Shown: positions 47,704-57,499, counted from the stretch's first letter. The stretch: DNA of 64,000 nt from Oxynema aestuarii AP17 (GCF_012295525.1 NZ_CP051167.1:6293751-6357750); one strand, 5' to 3'. Made by a program: numbers and translations. Notes: generated by a model not told the origin, from the sequence alone.

Positions 47704-48590
47704 AATCACCCACTTATTATTTCCTCTCGGTTTTGGCCTTGTCTGTATTTTGGGCTGTTCCCGGGCGAGCGGTGGATCCCGAGGACTTGCGTCAATTACT
47801 CGATACCCAGCGCTGTCAGGGATGCGACTTGCGCGGGGCAAATCTGGAAGGGGTTGACTTGCGGAGCGCCGATTTGACCGAGGCGCAATTACAGGGCGCC
47901 AACTTACGTAATGCCGATCTCAAATACTCGAATTTTCGCGGCGCCAACCTGACGAATGCGGTGATGATTGCCGCCGATTTGGAAGCGGTCAATTTTAGCG
48001 ATGCAGTTTTGCGAAATGCGGACGTGCGCGGCGCCAATTTAACCGATGCGGTACTGACGCGGGCGAATACTTGCGGTTGGCGTCGTGACGGCGCCCGACT
48101 GGAGGGGGCTAATTTGCAAGATGCGCGCTGCGTCCCCGACCGACCCGAACCGCAACCGAGACCGAGACCGACCCCGGAGATTCGCCCCACGGAAGAAACG
48201 GCCCCACCCCTGTCTCAAAGTGATGCGGTCAAGTTAATCGAGGATTGGTATGCGGCGAAAGAGAAGATCTTTGCGCCGCCTTTCGATCGCGAGTCGGTGT
48301 TGCAACTGACCACGGGGGTGTTACTGACCGACGCATTGCAAGCAATGAATTGGTTGCGCGAAAATAATGCATTTTATAAATACGGGATTCGCCGGGTCGA
48401 ATCGGTCGATCGTTTTGTCAGAGAAGGCTTTAAAGGTACACTGGAACTGACGGTGACTGAAGAATATAGCCTTTACGAAAATAATCGCATCAATCCCGAT
48501 CGCTCCCGCTTTGAAACGAAAGATCTTCGCTATTTTTTAGAAGTGGTTGACGGTCGTTGGAAAATTGCCGATTACGAAGAAATCGACTGA
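47700..48590 (+). CDS. Exported pentapeptide-repeat protein with IMS (ARC6-like) domain
   Basis: A 296-residue protein. The signal peptide is YYFLSVLALSVFWAVPGRAV. Pentapeptide repeats run through about residues 38-130 (LRGANLEGVDLRSADLTEAQ; FRGANLTNAV). A proline-rich linker (RPEPQPRPRPTPEIRPTEET) leads to an IMS/DUF4101-type domain: AVKLIEDWYAAKEKIFAPPF to VVDGRWKIADYEEID. IMS domains occur in ARC6/Ftn2 division proteins and lumenal proteins; the fusion suggests a periplasmic or lumenal binding scaffold. Cotranslated with the small membrane protein upstream. Confidence 0.88.
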   Translation: MKSPTYYFLSVLALSVFWAVPGRAVDPEDLRQLLDTQRCQGCDLRGANLEGVDLRSADLTEAQLQGANLRNADLKYSNFRGANLTNAVMIAADLEAVNFSDAVLRNADVRGANLTDAVLTRANTCGWRRDGARLEGANLQDARCVPDRPEPQPRPRPTPEIRPTEETAPPLSQSDAVKLIEDWYAAKEKIFAPPFDRESVLQLTTGVLLTDALQAMNWLRENNAFYKYGIRRVESVDRFVREGFKGTLELTVTEEYSLYENNRINPDRSRFETKDLRYFLEVVDGRWKIADYEEID

Positions 48591-48986
48591 AACGGACGAA
48601 AGGGCCGTGGGCGATCGGTTATTTCCCGATCGGATTCGATCGCCGAAGTAAACAAAAGCACGAGTTGCCCGGATTGACTCTCTCGATGGCTGACCGGAGC
48701 GATCGGTTATCATAGGGAAGGACGGCAGCAGAGGCTTACTCCTCGGCGATCGCCGTTCGGGTGAATCGCTCGATCTTACTGAGTCTTAAGGGGAAAAAAC
48801 GCACCTTAAAACCGATCGAAGCTTTCTCGTTTCCTCGGCTCGATACCTCGATCGGTACTCGAAACGATCCCGATCGGATGGCTGACGAAGCGATCGCGAG
48901 CGATCGGGCTTTTTTCGATCTCGTTCCAGATCGATTGTTGCAGGTGCAGTTACTCGATCTAACTTTTACTAACATTTTTCTTGGGA
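48591..48986. other. Gap without a supported gene
   Basis: Short open stretches exist, one from about 48761 to 48994, but they have no convincing start, composition or family. GATCG-rich motifs are abundant. Presumably it holds the promoter of the following gene. Confidence 0.5.
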
Positions 48987-50366
48987 ATGGCTAAATTAAT
49001 AAATCCGACATTTAACCTATTCCTCTATTACCTAAAAGATGGGGTCAACACTCTGTCAGCCGATCGCCCGCAAACCTATAAAAGCTTTTTACAAACTGCG
49101 ATTCAAACTTCGGTCAAATCTCTCAACCCGACGGTTTCCCAACAAGAGTTAGAAACCGATTTAAAACGATTTTTGAAATCCGTCTATCTCGGAGAACTCA
49201 GTAGCTTTGAATTTTCGGGTTATTTAGGGGAAACTTACTCGGTGAGTGGCTCTTATAACTACTTTCCGATCGACGATAGCGAAGGCTTGTTATTCAAAGT
49301 TGCCATTCAGGGGAAATTTGAAGGAGCCGAATTAGCAGATTGTCTCGAAAAAATCCACGGCATCGAACCGGACGATCGCTCGGTGGCGGGGAAACTCGGC
49401 CAAACTTGGACGATTTCCGGCTGGGTGGAAAATGCCAGCAAAGAAGAACTCGAACGGTTGGCAACTCAAGCCTATAAAAACTTACTCGATCGCGGCTGGC
49501 AATATCAAGAAACGGGACAATTTTTAGGGGGAACGGTTTTTGAATTTTGGCGTTCTTCGCCGGAAATTTGGGAGAATATCGAACAGTCGAGTCACGCGGT
49601 CGTCATTTTTTATCCCAATGCCAAAGCGGTAGAAACTGCCGCCGAATTTTCGGAAAGTTGGAAAAGTCTATTTTGCCATCGCAACAAAATTTTATCCGCT
49701 TATGCGGAAAGTCGCGAACTCAAGCAAAAAATGTTGCGAGAGTTCAACCGGATGTCGCCGTCGATCGAACAAATCTATAATTTAGAACTGGCGGAACTGA
49801 AGGCGGCGTTAAAGAAAAATGTCGCCGTTTTATCGGATTTTGTGGAGAATATCCATTCCTTAGAAAGGCAACAAAACGCGATCGAAGTCAGCTTGCACAA
49901 TTACGAAAAATACGCCAATTACATCCAAGGAAAAGCCGAACGGGGGTTTCAAGTCAGCAACGATTTTAAGTTCCTGCAAGGCTTCGGCGACATGGTCAAG
50001 CTCAAATATCAACGGCAGATCGAGAAAGATTACGCCAGCGTGCGCCCCTGTTTGGATATTTTGGAAAATTTGATTATGACGATTCGCGGGATCGTCGAAA
50101 TCGAACAGGCGGAACGCGATCGCGCCTTCCAAAATTTTGTCGGGATCGCCGGATTCGGCTTTGGGACGGCGATCGTCGTCGCGGCGAGTTCCCCGAGTTG
50201 GATCGACGGCTTCGCCGATGCGACCCCGATCGCCCCGTCTGGCTCGAATTTACTGCTGGTCTTGAGTTTGAGCGTTCTCGGAGGCGGCATCGGCGCGGCG
50301 TTCGGCTGGATGGCAATTTCGACCTTTCGTCCCAAACGGCTGCCTTCTGGGGGCGATCGCTCCTAA
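48987..50366 (+). CDS. Hypothetical coiled-coil protein with two C-terminal membrane helices
   Basis: A 459-residue protein starting MAKLINPTFNLFLYYLKDGV. Residues about 30-240 form a mixed region with SFEFSGYLGETYSVSGSYNY and WTISGWVENASKEELERL. Residues about 240-390 are a long helical bundle (NLELAELKAALKKNVAVL). Two transmembrane helices follow (FGFGTAIVVAASSPSW; LLLVLSLSVLGGGIGAAFGW). The shape resembles CorA-like or effector-type helical membrane proteins but no family motif (such as GMN) is present. It converges on the DUF697 GTPase with a 9-bp gap. Function unknown. Confidence 0.75.
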   Translation: MAKLINPTFNLFLYYLKDGVNTLSADRPQTYKSFLQTAIQTSVKSLNPTVSQQELETDLKRFLKSVYLGELSSFEFSGYLGETYSVSGSYNYFPIDDSEGLLFKVAIQGKFEGAELADCLEKIHGIEPDDRSVAGKLGQTWTISGWVENASKEELERLATQAYKNLLDRGWQYQETGQFLGGTVFEFWRSSPEIWENIEQSSHAVVIFYPNAKAVETAAEFSESWKSLFCHRNKILSAYAESRELKQKMLREFNRMSPSIEQIYNLELAELKAALKKNVAVLSDFVENIHSLERQQNAIEVSLHNYEKYANYIQGKAERGFQVSNDFKFLQGFGDMVKLKYQRQIEKDYASVRPCLDILENLIMTIRGIVEIEQAERDRAFQNFVGIAGFGFGTAIVVAASSPSWIDGFADATPIAPSGSNLLLVLSLSVLGGGIGAAFGWMAISTFRPKRLPSGGDRS

Positions 50367-50375
50367 TTCCAGGGA

Positions 50376-52088
50376 TTACCAGTCGTCGTGACGGTGGCGA
50401 TCGACGGTCCAATCGTCATCGTCGTACAGTAACTCGCCGAGGGGTCCGGGGACTTCGTACTCCTCCTCGTCGTCGTCCTCGTACTCGTCCTCTCGGTCGG
50501 GTTCTCGCCGGGGACGGAAATCGGGACGCGATCTCACGTCGTCGCGATCGTCTTCGATCTCGGCTTCGAGGTTCCCTTCTTGCTTTAACGGTTCGACTAC
50601 GCGGGCGATCGCATCTTTCACGAACGCTTTGACAAACTCGTCCTTGCGGGTCAGTTGAAATTGCTGTTGCACCACTTCCGTCATCCCGCCATCTCCCCAA
50701 TCTTGATCGTGGCGGAAATATTCAATAAAACTTTTCCCTGCAATCCGGGTCAGATACGCCGCCGTGACCCCTTGAATCGCTTTCCCGACGGCGAAGGTAC
50801 TCAAATTAAACTGCAACGCCGCCGTCACTAATTTGACCGCGCCTTCGACAATGCCCAAACTGGCGAGGGTTTTGCCCAAAGACAGGGCTAATTCCCGTCC
50901 GCGTTCCATATTGATGTCACAGCCGTAAATTTTGCCGATTTCGACGACCATCTGCGCGTTGACCGCCGCCGTCGCCAAGACGTCGATCACCGGAACGGGA
51001 GTGCAGGCGATTACCCCGGCGCCGATCCATTGAAAACGGTCCACGACGCGATCGGCTTGTCGGCGCCGTTGGGTGTCGATCAGGCGGCGGGCTTCTTCGC
51101 CGAGACGTTGGGATTGCAGCAGGATGTTGTCTGCCACTAGATCGTCTCCCTCTGCCCGTAAAATGGCCGCCATGCGCCGGATTAAGGGCATGATGTCCGG
51201 TTCGGCTTGGAAAATGCCGCCGTTGTCGAGGGGGATCGCTTGGGGATGGGCGGCGATCGCCACGACGTCACTCGGCGCGATCGCCCCGCGTACCCGTTCT
51301 CGCAACTGTCCGAGGATGATTTCCCGTTCCTCTTCGGGATATAAGTCGGTTTTGTTGAATACCAGCAGCGATCGCTTGCCAATTTCTGCCAAAGCTTCGA
51401 GGGGTCGCCGTTCCGATCGCAGCAAGTCGTTATCGACGACAAATAAGAGTAAATCTGCTTCGGCGGCGAGCGATCGGGCCACCCGTTCCCGTTCGGTTCC
51501 CGCGACCCCCGCTTCCAAAATTCCCGGCGTGTCGGTAATGAGCAAATTTCGTTCCAATCCCGGCAATTTCAGGCAGTAAGTCGCCCCCGCTTCCGTCGTT
51601 CCCATCGGCGCGTCCACTCGCCCCACCATGCGCCCGAGTAAGGCATTGACCAGCGAGGTTTTCCCGGCGGATCCGGTGCCGAAAATGACCACCCGCAAGT
51701 CCCCTCGGGTCAAATTCTGCTCGATTTCGCGCGATCGCAACAGCAAGGCGCGCCGCGCAACTTCATCTTGAATCTGTCCGACCTGTTTGCGAACCGCTTG
51801 CAAGGTTTCTCCGGCGGCTTCGCTTTTCTGCGCCGGAATTTTGGGCCGTCGGCGCCGCCGTTTGGTCTGGGTCTGACCGAAACCGGGGAATAAACGAAAA
51901 TAGTAAGCGAAAGCAACTACCAGCATCGCCAACAAGGCAATCACTAACAACAGCAACAAGTTGGCGAGGAATGGATTCGTCCAATACACTTGGCTGTAAA
52001 GCTGGCTGATGGCCGTGACCAGCCACAGAACCATCCCTAAAATGAGGGTGATTCCAATCAAGATGGTGAGCAGGCGCGACAATGGCAT
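50376..52088 (-). CDS. Membrane-anchored GTPase with DUF697 domain
   Basis: A 570-residue protein with two N-terminal transmembrane helices (LLTILIGITLILGMVLWLV; LLLLLVIALLAMLVVAFAYY). It has a TRAFAC GTPase domain: G1 GTGSAGKTS, G3 ITDTPG and G4 VFNKTDLY, followed by a DUF697 helical domain (IGAGVIACTPVPVIDVLATA). The acidic, disordered C-terminus is rich in Asp/Glu/Arg. This architecture is the cyanobacterial slr1462-like family, of unknown cellular role. It starts at ATG 52088. Confidence 0.9.
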   Translation of the reverse strand: MPLSRLLTILIGITLILGMVLWLVTAISQLYSQVYWTNPFLANLLLLLVIALLAMLVVAFAYYFRLFPGFGQTQTKRRRRRPKIPAQKSEAAGETLQAVRKQVGQIQDEVARRALLLRSREIEQNLTRGDLRVVIFGTGSAGKTSLVNALLGRMVGRVDAPMGTTEAGATYCLKLPGLERNLLITDTPGILEAGVAGTERERVARSLAAEADLLLFVVDNDLLRSERRPLEALAEIGKRSLLVFNKTDLYPEEEREIILGQLRERVRGAIAPSDVVAIAAHPQAIPLDNGGIFQAEPDIMPLIRRMAAILRAEGDDLVADNILLQSQRLGEEARRLIDTQRRRQADRVVDRFQWIGAGVIACTPVPVIDVLATAAVNAQMVVEIGKIYGCDINMERGRELALSLGKTLASLGIVEGAVKLVTAALQFNLSTFAVGKAIQGVTAAYLTRIAGKSFIEYFRHDQDWGDGGMTEVVQQQFQLTRKDEFVKAFVKDAIARVVEPLKQEGNLEAEIEDDRDDVRSRPDFRPRREPDREDEYEDDDEEEYEVPGPLGELLYDDDDWTVDRHRHDDW

Positions 52089-52413
52089 GATCGGTAGTGG
52101 CTTTGAAGACGATCGAAGGCTAGCAATCTTATTGTCGCATTAGGTTTCGTTGACTGTCTGGGCTGGTGAAACTTCCGGCGGATCCCTCGGGGTTTTTACG
52201 TTGGTTTTTTGGCGATCGCTACTCTATTTCTACCTTCGGTCTTCTCGAACCGTTCCACGGAGAAATACAGCGACCTGAAGGCGGCGACAGGGGCGATCGC
52301 GATCTGGGGTCGTTATTTCCTCAACCCCCAGATTGTTCTGACAATTGGGTAAGGATACTGTTTTATTTTTAAAGGGAAAACTATACTTTTTGCATTCACT
52401 CGCGTCGATTATT
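52089..52413. other. Divergent gap between GTPase and histidine kinase
   Basis: No supported reading frame. HIP1-like GGCGATCGC sites are present. It must hold both promoters. A TTG at 52345 is in frame with the kinase but adds a non-conserved 23 residues. Confidence 0.5.
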
Positions 52414-54210
52414 ATGCAGCCTCGGCAATCCCCAGATCCGTTCTCGAATTCTACTGAAACCACTGAGGATGATTACTCGGTGTTTTTTGAACCGCCTGGC
52501 GATCGCTCGCCTTCCGAACGGTCGCGATCGCGTCCCGGTCTCAAAGGGGCGATCGCGGCATTTAATCTACGCCAAAAAATTAGTTTGGGATATATCGTAA
52601 CTCTCGGAATTGTCGCGATCGGCTTGACGGGAGGCTTTGTGTTCGGTACGGTTCATCAAGAAAACGGGATCCGTGCTTTTGCGATCGCCGACGAACGCGA
52701 GCAAATTCTCAGCGACCTGCGCATTGCTAGTTTGGAAGTTCCTTTATATATCCAGGAACTGGCGATCTTACCCGATTTTTCTCCTCAAAAATTCGATCGC
52801 TTCATCCTCCAGTGGAAACAAGAATTACAGGAGATCGATCGCGATTTAACCCGACTTCAAGCTTTGCATTCCGACGACCATGACCTCAGTCAGTTTTTTG
52901 AAAAATATCAAGATGTCTCTCGCGATTACGAGCGCGAAATTGAAAAACTCTCCAATGAATTAACTTTTTTACTCTTTCAAACTGAAGAAATTGGAAAAGT
53001 CCGCAGCTTGTTATTGAATTTTCGGCAAAAACCCGTCATTTTTCGCTTCGATCGCTTTTCTCGCGAGTTGGAAGTCGAGCGCAAAGTCGCCAGCTATCAA
53101 GCCGAAAACGCTCAACTTAAATTAAACCAATCGATCTTAATTCGTAAGTGGTTTATCTCAATTACCCTGTTGCTCTCGGCGATCGTCGCCATTTTATTTG
53201 CCCTCTACACCAGTCGCGCGATCGCCCTTCCCATTCAAGGACTCACCCGCGTCGTCCGCCAAGCCACGGAAGAATCGAATTTTGACCTCGAAGTTCCCGT
53301 CACGACTGAAGATGAAATCGGTCAACTCGCTCTCTCTTTTAACCAACTTATTGCTAAAGTCAAATACCTTTTAGGCGAACTCGAAGCTGAAAAACAAACC
53401 CAGTTAATTCAAAGTGAAAAAATGGCCAGTCTCGGGCGCATGTTGGCGGGAGTGGCTCACGAAATTAATAATCCCATCAATTTTATCTACGGCAATATCG
53501 ATCCGGCTCGTGAATACATTGAAGATATGTTAACGTTAATCGAAACTTACGAAGCAGAAATTCCCAACCCTCCCGACGCCGTTCGCGATTGTGCGGAAGA
53601 GATCGAAATTGAGTTTTTAAAAGAGGATTTGTTAAAACTTTTGCAATCGATGAAAATCGGCGCCGATCGCGCCCGCGCTATTGTCTTGAGTTTGAAAAAC
53701 TTTTCTCGTTTGGATGAAGCCAATCCCCAACCTGTTAATTTGCACGAGTGCATCGATAGCAGTTTGCTCATTTTACACAATCGGGTCAAACGGGAAATCG
53801 AGATCGATCTCAAATATGGCGAAATTCCTAAGGTCGAAGGCTATATGGGATTGCTGTATCAAGTGTTTATGAATATCCTCAGCAATGCGGTCGATGCTTT
53901 GGAAGAACAAACGGTAATTCAAGGTGCGGAACCGAAGAAAATTACGATTTCTACGGAACTGTTAAACCCTAATTCGATTTTGGTTCGGATCGCCGACAAT
54001 GGATGTGGGATTAAACCCCAGGATTATCAAAAGATTTTTGAAAACTTTTTTACTACGAAACCACGGGGAATCGGGACGGGTTTGGGACTGGCGATCAGTC
54101 GCCAAATTGTTGAGGAAAAACACGGGGGGAAAATTGAGTGTCTTTCGACTTGGGGACGGGGGACGGAGTTTCGCATCGAGTTACCGATTAAAAATCCCGA
54201 TCGCCGATAA
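52414..54210 (+). CDS. Sensor histidine kinase with HAMP domain
   Basis: A 598-residue membrane kinase. The first TM (ISLGYIVTLGIVAIGLTGGF) and second TM (ISITLLLSAIVAILFALYTS) bracket a helical periplasmic sensor of about 170 residues. A HAMP domain follows (LPIQGLTRVVRQATEESNF), then HisKA with the phosphorylatable His in MLAGVAHEINNPINF. The ATP-binding domain has N box NILSNAVDALE, G1 DNGCGI and G2 GIGTGLGLAIS. No adjacent response regulator is present, so its partner is elsewhere. The signal is unknown. Confidence 0.93.
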   Translation: MQPRQSPDPFSNSTETTEDDYSVFFEPPGDRSPSERSRSRPGLKGAIAAFNLRQKISLGYIVTLGIVAIGLTGGFVFGTVHQENGIRAFAIADEREQILSDLRIASLEVPLYIQELAILPDFSPQKFDRFILQWKQELQEIDRDLTRLQALHSDDHDLSQFFEKYQDVSRDYEREIEKLSNELTFLLFQTEEIGKVRSLLLNFRQKPVIFRFDRFSRELEVERKVASYQAENAQLKLNQSILIRKWFISITLLLSAIVAILFALYTSRAIALPIQGLTRVVRQATEESNFDLEVPVTTEDEIGQLALSFNQLIAKVKYLLGELEAEKQTQLIQSEKMASLGRMLAGVAHEINNPINFIYGNIDPAREYIEDMLTLIETYEAEIPNPPDAVRDCAEEIEIEFLKEDLLKLLQSMKIGADRARAIVLSLKNFSRLDEANPQPVNLHECIDSSLLILHNRVKREIEIDLKYGEIPKVEGYMGLLYQVFMNILSNAVDALEEQTVIQGAEPKKITISTELLNPNSILVRIADNGCGIKPQDYQKIFENFFTTKPRGIGTGLGLAISRQIVEEKHGGKIECLSTWGRGTEFRIELPIKNPDRR

Positions 54211-54363
54211 ACGATCGCCCCTTCTACTTCCGGATCGGATCGGTCTACGATGTAGGTTCAAGCGATCGCTCTTTCACCGCGATCGCGGCTAAAAAAATCT
54301 ACAATCAGATCGATAACGTTTTACGAGTTCAAATTACGAGTTCAAACCAGTTAGGACGAAATT

Positions 54364-54894
54364 ATGGGACTTTTTGACCAAATTATCGGTGCGATCGATA
54401 GCAGCGATCGCCAAGCCAATCCGAGTCAATTAGGCGCTATTCTCAGTACGGTGCAACACCTCACCCGTAATACCAATGCGGATTTATCCACGACTCAAAC
54501 GGCGATTTCAATTGTCGGGAGTTACGTGCGATCGGCCCTTCAGGAAAAACGAGCCACGGAAGGCGAACAAACAGCAAGCTCGATTGTCAATCATTTTGCC
54601 GGAACGAGTGCCAATCCTCAAGCGATCGCCGCTTTGTTTTCTTCCTCGCAAGTCAGTCAGTTGATCGAGGCGATCGGCGCTAAAACTGGACTCGATCCGT
54701 CTCAAATCCAAATGATGCTCCCGATTCTCATTCCTGTGGTGCTGAATTTATTACGAACGGGTGCCAATACTGATAATCCGGAGGCGGAAGGCAATCCCGT
54801 TCTCAACTCTTTCTTGGATGCCGATGGCGATGGCGATGTCGATATCGCCGACGCGCTTAATTTGGCCGGAGGCTTTTTAAATCGGGGTCGTTAG
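54364..54894 (+). CDS. DUF937-like protein
   Basis: A 176-residue, mostly helical soluble protein: MGLFDQIIGAIDSSDRQANP and a QLGAILSTVQHLTRNTNADL segment. The C-terminus carries LDADGDGDVDIADALNL, a calcium-binding/dockerin-like DxDxDG loop, also common in cyanobacterial DUF937 proteins. The role is unknown. It follows the kinase by 153 bp on the same strand and may share its transcript. Start ATG 54364. Confidence 0.75.
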   Translation: MGLFDQIIGAIDSSDRQANPSQLGAILSTVQHLTRNTNADLSTTQTAISIVGSYVRSALQEKRATEGEQTASSIVNHFAGTSANPQAIAALFSSSQVSQLIEAIGAKTGLDPSQIQMMLPILIPVVLNLLRTGANTDNPEAEGNPVLNSFLDADGDGDVDIADALNLAGGFLNRGR

Positions 54895-55234
54895 GTTTTT
54901 TACATGGGTGATGACGGTAAAGGTTGGGTTCGATTTACCGTCGTTACTCCCCTACGTTTCGGCATTTTTACGTTATTTTCTCGTTTTTATTTATATATTT
55001 CTTAATATTTTTCTTAACAAAAGTTTGCGCCGAAAAAGGGGTTTTGGGGCTTGACTGGCCTCGAAAAATATTGTATTATTTTTTATATAATGGGAATATT
55101 GACACAATTTTTAAAATTGCAAAGATTCCCATTATAATATAATACTACCACAGAATTAAAAATTTGCACCAACTTCCCCAAAAAAAGGGCGCGCGCCCAA
55201 ACTCGTACCGAGTTCGATTTAGTGCCGAAGCGGG
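54895..55234. other. AT-rich intergenic island with long inverted repeat
   Basis: The stretch 54950-55170 is strongly AT-rich compared with its surroundings. TATAATGGGAAT (55086-55097) pairs exactly with ATTCCCATTATA (55125-55136), and the loop contains a nested CAATTTT/AAAATTG hairpin. A small hydrophobic reading frame crosses the region but composition alone explains it. The right end carries the PBP terminator. Confidence 0.6.
55180..55198 (-). terminator. Rho-independent terminator of the PBP1 gene
   Basis: On the minus strand GGGCGCGCGCCC is followed directly by seven T. It lies about 37 bp after the stop at 55235. Confidence 0.85.
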
Positions 55235-57499
55235 TCAGTTATCCACTTGTTGCATGTAATTTCCCCAAATTTGAGCGGCTTGCGAGCTACTGCCGTAGGT
55301 GGGGGTGTTATCGTCATTGCCCAACCAGACTCCAGTCACCAGGTCGTCACTGGGAATATAGCCGACAAACCAGAGATCGACCCCGGAATTGGTGGTGCCT
55401 GTCTTCCCCGCTTCGCCGCGTCCGAGATAGGCACTGCGACCCGTACCGGATTGAATCACGCCGCGCAACATGTCGGTCATGGTGCGAGCGACATCGGGAG
55501 AGAGAACGGGGCGGTTGGCGCTGGGGTCGCGAGCGTATTCGTAAATGACGCGGCAGGTTTGGGGGCGATCGCGATCGGTGCAATCGCTGCTGTCGAGAAT
55601 GCGGGTAATGGCGTGGGGGCGGTTGCGGCGTCCGTCATTGGCGAGGACGCCAAAAGCTCCGGTCATTTCCAAGAGGGTAACTTCGCTCTGACCGAGAATC
55701 AAACCGGGAACCGCTTGTAATTTAGAGCGAATCCCGAGACGGCGGGCCATTTGAACCGTGCGATCGAGTCCGACCTCGCGGGCGACGCGCAGGGCGATCG
55801 CATTTTCCGACTGAGCGAGTCCGGTATACATATCCACGGCGCCGCCACTGCGATCGCAGCCGCGAAAAGACTGACCGGACCAGCGCAGGGGTTCGCAAGA
55901 ATAGACCTCAGACGCCGGGATGCCGCGATCGAGAGCCGCCGTGTAGGGAAAAATTTTAAAGGTGGAACCGGGTTGGCGCAGGGCTTGGGTAGCGCGGTTA
56001 AACTGACTTTGTTGGTAGTCTACCCCTCCGGTGAGGGCGAGAATTTCTCCGGTCCTCGAATCGAGGGTGACGATCGCCCCTTGGGAAAAATTGTACTGAG
56101 TGCCGAGGGTATCGACGCCCCGACGCAAAGCGGTTTCTGCTTGCTGCTGGATGCGCGGATCCAACCCGGTTTCCACGATAAAATTGCCTTCGCGGGCGAG
56201 ACCTTCGCCGAGGAGTTCTTCCAACTCGGCAAAGACGTGAGCGTAGAAATACGGAGCGATCGTGCTGTTGATAATTTCGAGAGCTTTGGGGTTAATTTCG
56301 ATGCGCGATCGCCGGGCGCGATCGGCCTCTTCTTGACTAATCATGCCCAACCGCCGCATCCGATAAAGCACGCCGTCGCGGTAGCGGACCGCCAACTGAT
56401 AGTTTTCCACCGGATTGAACACGTTGGGGGCGGGCAAAATCCCCACCAACGTCGCCGCCTCCGACAAAGTTAAATCTCGGGAAGACTTGCCGAAATAAAA
56501 TTGCGCCGCATCTTCAAACCCGTAGAGGTCGATCCCCAAATAAACCCGATTCAAATAACCGAGTAATAACTCGTCCTTGCTGTAAAACGCTTCCAACTTG
56601 AGGGCGACGATCGCCTCGCGCAGCTTGCGACCCGCCGAATCCGCCGTCCCCACGTAATCGCGGAACAGACTGCGGGCGAGTTGTTGGGACAGGGTACTGC
56701 CCCCTTGCAAGTTGCCGCCGCGCAAATTGACCGTAATCGCCCGCAGGGTGCCGATCGGATCGACGCCCAAATGCCAGTAAAAGCGGGAATCCTCCGAAGC
56801 GATCAGGGCTTGGGGCAAATAGGGAGAAAAATCCGACAGTTGCCGCATTTCCACGTGGGCGTTGTTAAACGGGGGACGCAGGGGGGTTTGTCCGTCGCGG
56901 GCGTAGACCACCACCGGACCTTGAATCGAGGTGGGAAAGGGGCGCACTTGGAATTTCTGCCATTCGATCGCGATCGCCGCCGTCACCAACGCCGCCATCC
57001 CCGAAATCCCGTAAAACGTCCAGCGCATCGCCAGGACGATCCACGGCGGCGGGTCGTGATAGAGAATTTCCACACTGTCGGCGAGTTCGGGCGGGCCTAA
57101 ATTAAAGCGATCGCCGTGACGCAGGGGTTTCTTTTTCACCCGGCGTTTGCCGCGATAAATGCCGTTGGTCGAGTTTTCGTCCTTGAGGAAAAAGGGGGCG
57201 TTGGGGTCTTGACTGTCGCGCCATAAAGACAGGTGAGTTTGGCTGACCACCGGATTGCGGATGATGATATCCGAGGTTTTCGACGATCGCCCGACGATAA
57301 AGCGATCGCCCAATAACGGATAAATTTTCGGCTGTCCGCCGTCCCCCTCGTAAATTCGCAGTTCCGGTACCTTGGCATTAGCTTTGAGCGACAGCCGCGA
57401 GAAATTGACCCGGGTCAGTACCGTTTGTGTCGCTTGGGTAATGACCCCGAGGATCGTTTTCGGTTGTTGGGGAGGGGGAGAAGGGGGAGGAGAACTCAT
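55235..57499 (-). CDS. Class A penicillin-binding protein with N-terminal FHA domain
   Basis: A 754-residue peptidoglycan synthase. The N-terminus is an FHA phosphopeptide-binding domain (about residues 45-145: FIVGRSSKTSDIIIRNP, SQTHLSLW, DENSTNGIYRGKR). A TM helix near 160-185 is followed by the GT51 domain (IASEDSRFYWHLGVD; GGSTLSQQLARSLF). The transpeptidase domain has the SxxK motif in RQPGSTFKIFPYT, SxN in QSENAI and KTGTT in AGKTGTTNSGVDLWFVG. The FHA domain suggests control by Ser/Thr phosphorylation, a known cyanobacterial architecture. Start ATG 57499; a terminator at 55180 follows. Confidence 0.95.
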   Translation of the reverse strand: MSSPPPSPPPQQPKTILGVITQATQTVLTRVNFSRLSLKANAKVPELRIYEGDGGQPKIYPLLGDRFIVGRSSKTSDIIIRNPVVSQTHLSLWRDSQDPNAPFFLKDENSTNGIYRGKRRVKKKPLRHGDRFNLGPPELADSVEILYHDPPPWIVLAMRWTFYGISGMAALVTAAIAIEWQKFQVRPFPTSIQGPVVVYARDGQTPLRPPFNNAHVEMRQLSDFSPYLPQALIASEDSRFYWHLGVDPIGTLRAITVNLRGGNLQGGSTLSQQLARSLFRDYVGTADSAGRKLREAIVALKLEAFYSKDELLLGYLNRVYLGIDLYGFEDAAQFYFGKSSRDLTLSEAATLVGILPAPNVFNPVENYQLAVRYRDGVLYRMRRLGMISQEEADRARRSRIEINPKALEIINSTIAPYFYAHVFAELEELLGEGLAREGNFIVETGLDPRIQQQAETALRRGVDTLGTQYNFSQGAIVTLDSRTGEILALTGGVDYQQSQFNRATQALRQPGSTFKIFPYTAALDRGIPASEVYSCEPLRWSGQSFRGCDRSGGAVDMYTGLAQSENAIALRVAREVGLDRTVQMARRLGIRSKLQAVPGLILGQSEVTLLEMTGAFGVLANDGRRNRPHAITRILDSSDCTDRDRPQTCRVIYEYARDPSANRPVLSPDVARTMTDMLRGVIQSGTGRSAYLGRGEAGKTGTTNSGVDLWFVGYIPSDDLVTGVWLGNDDNTPTYGSSSQAAQIWGNYMQQVDN

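Noticed and set aside
48761..48994. Possible small gene before the hypothetical membrane protein
   Set aside because: Non-ATG start, no ribosome site, and it overlaps the next gene's start.
54924..55142. Hydrophobic 72-codon frame in the AT-rich island
   Set aside because: The Phe/Ile/Tyr-rich content follows from base composition; no start signal or conservation evidence.
55236..55248. TTATCCACT, resembling a DnaA box
   Set aside because: It is a single copy inside the 3' end of the PBP coding sequence; no cluster of boxes and no dnaA or dnaN nearby.
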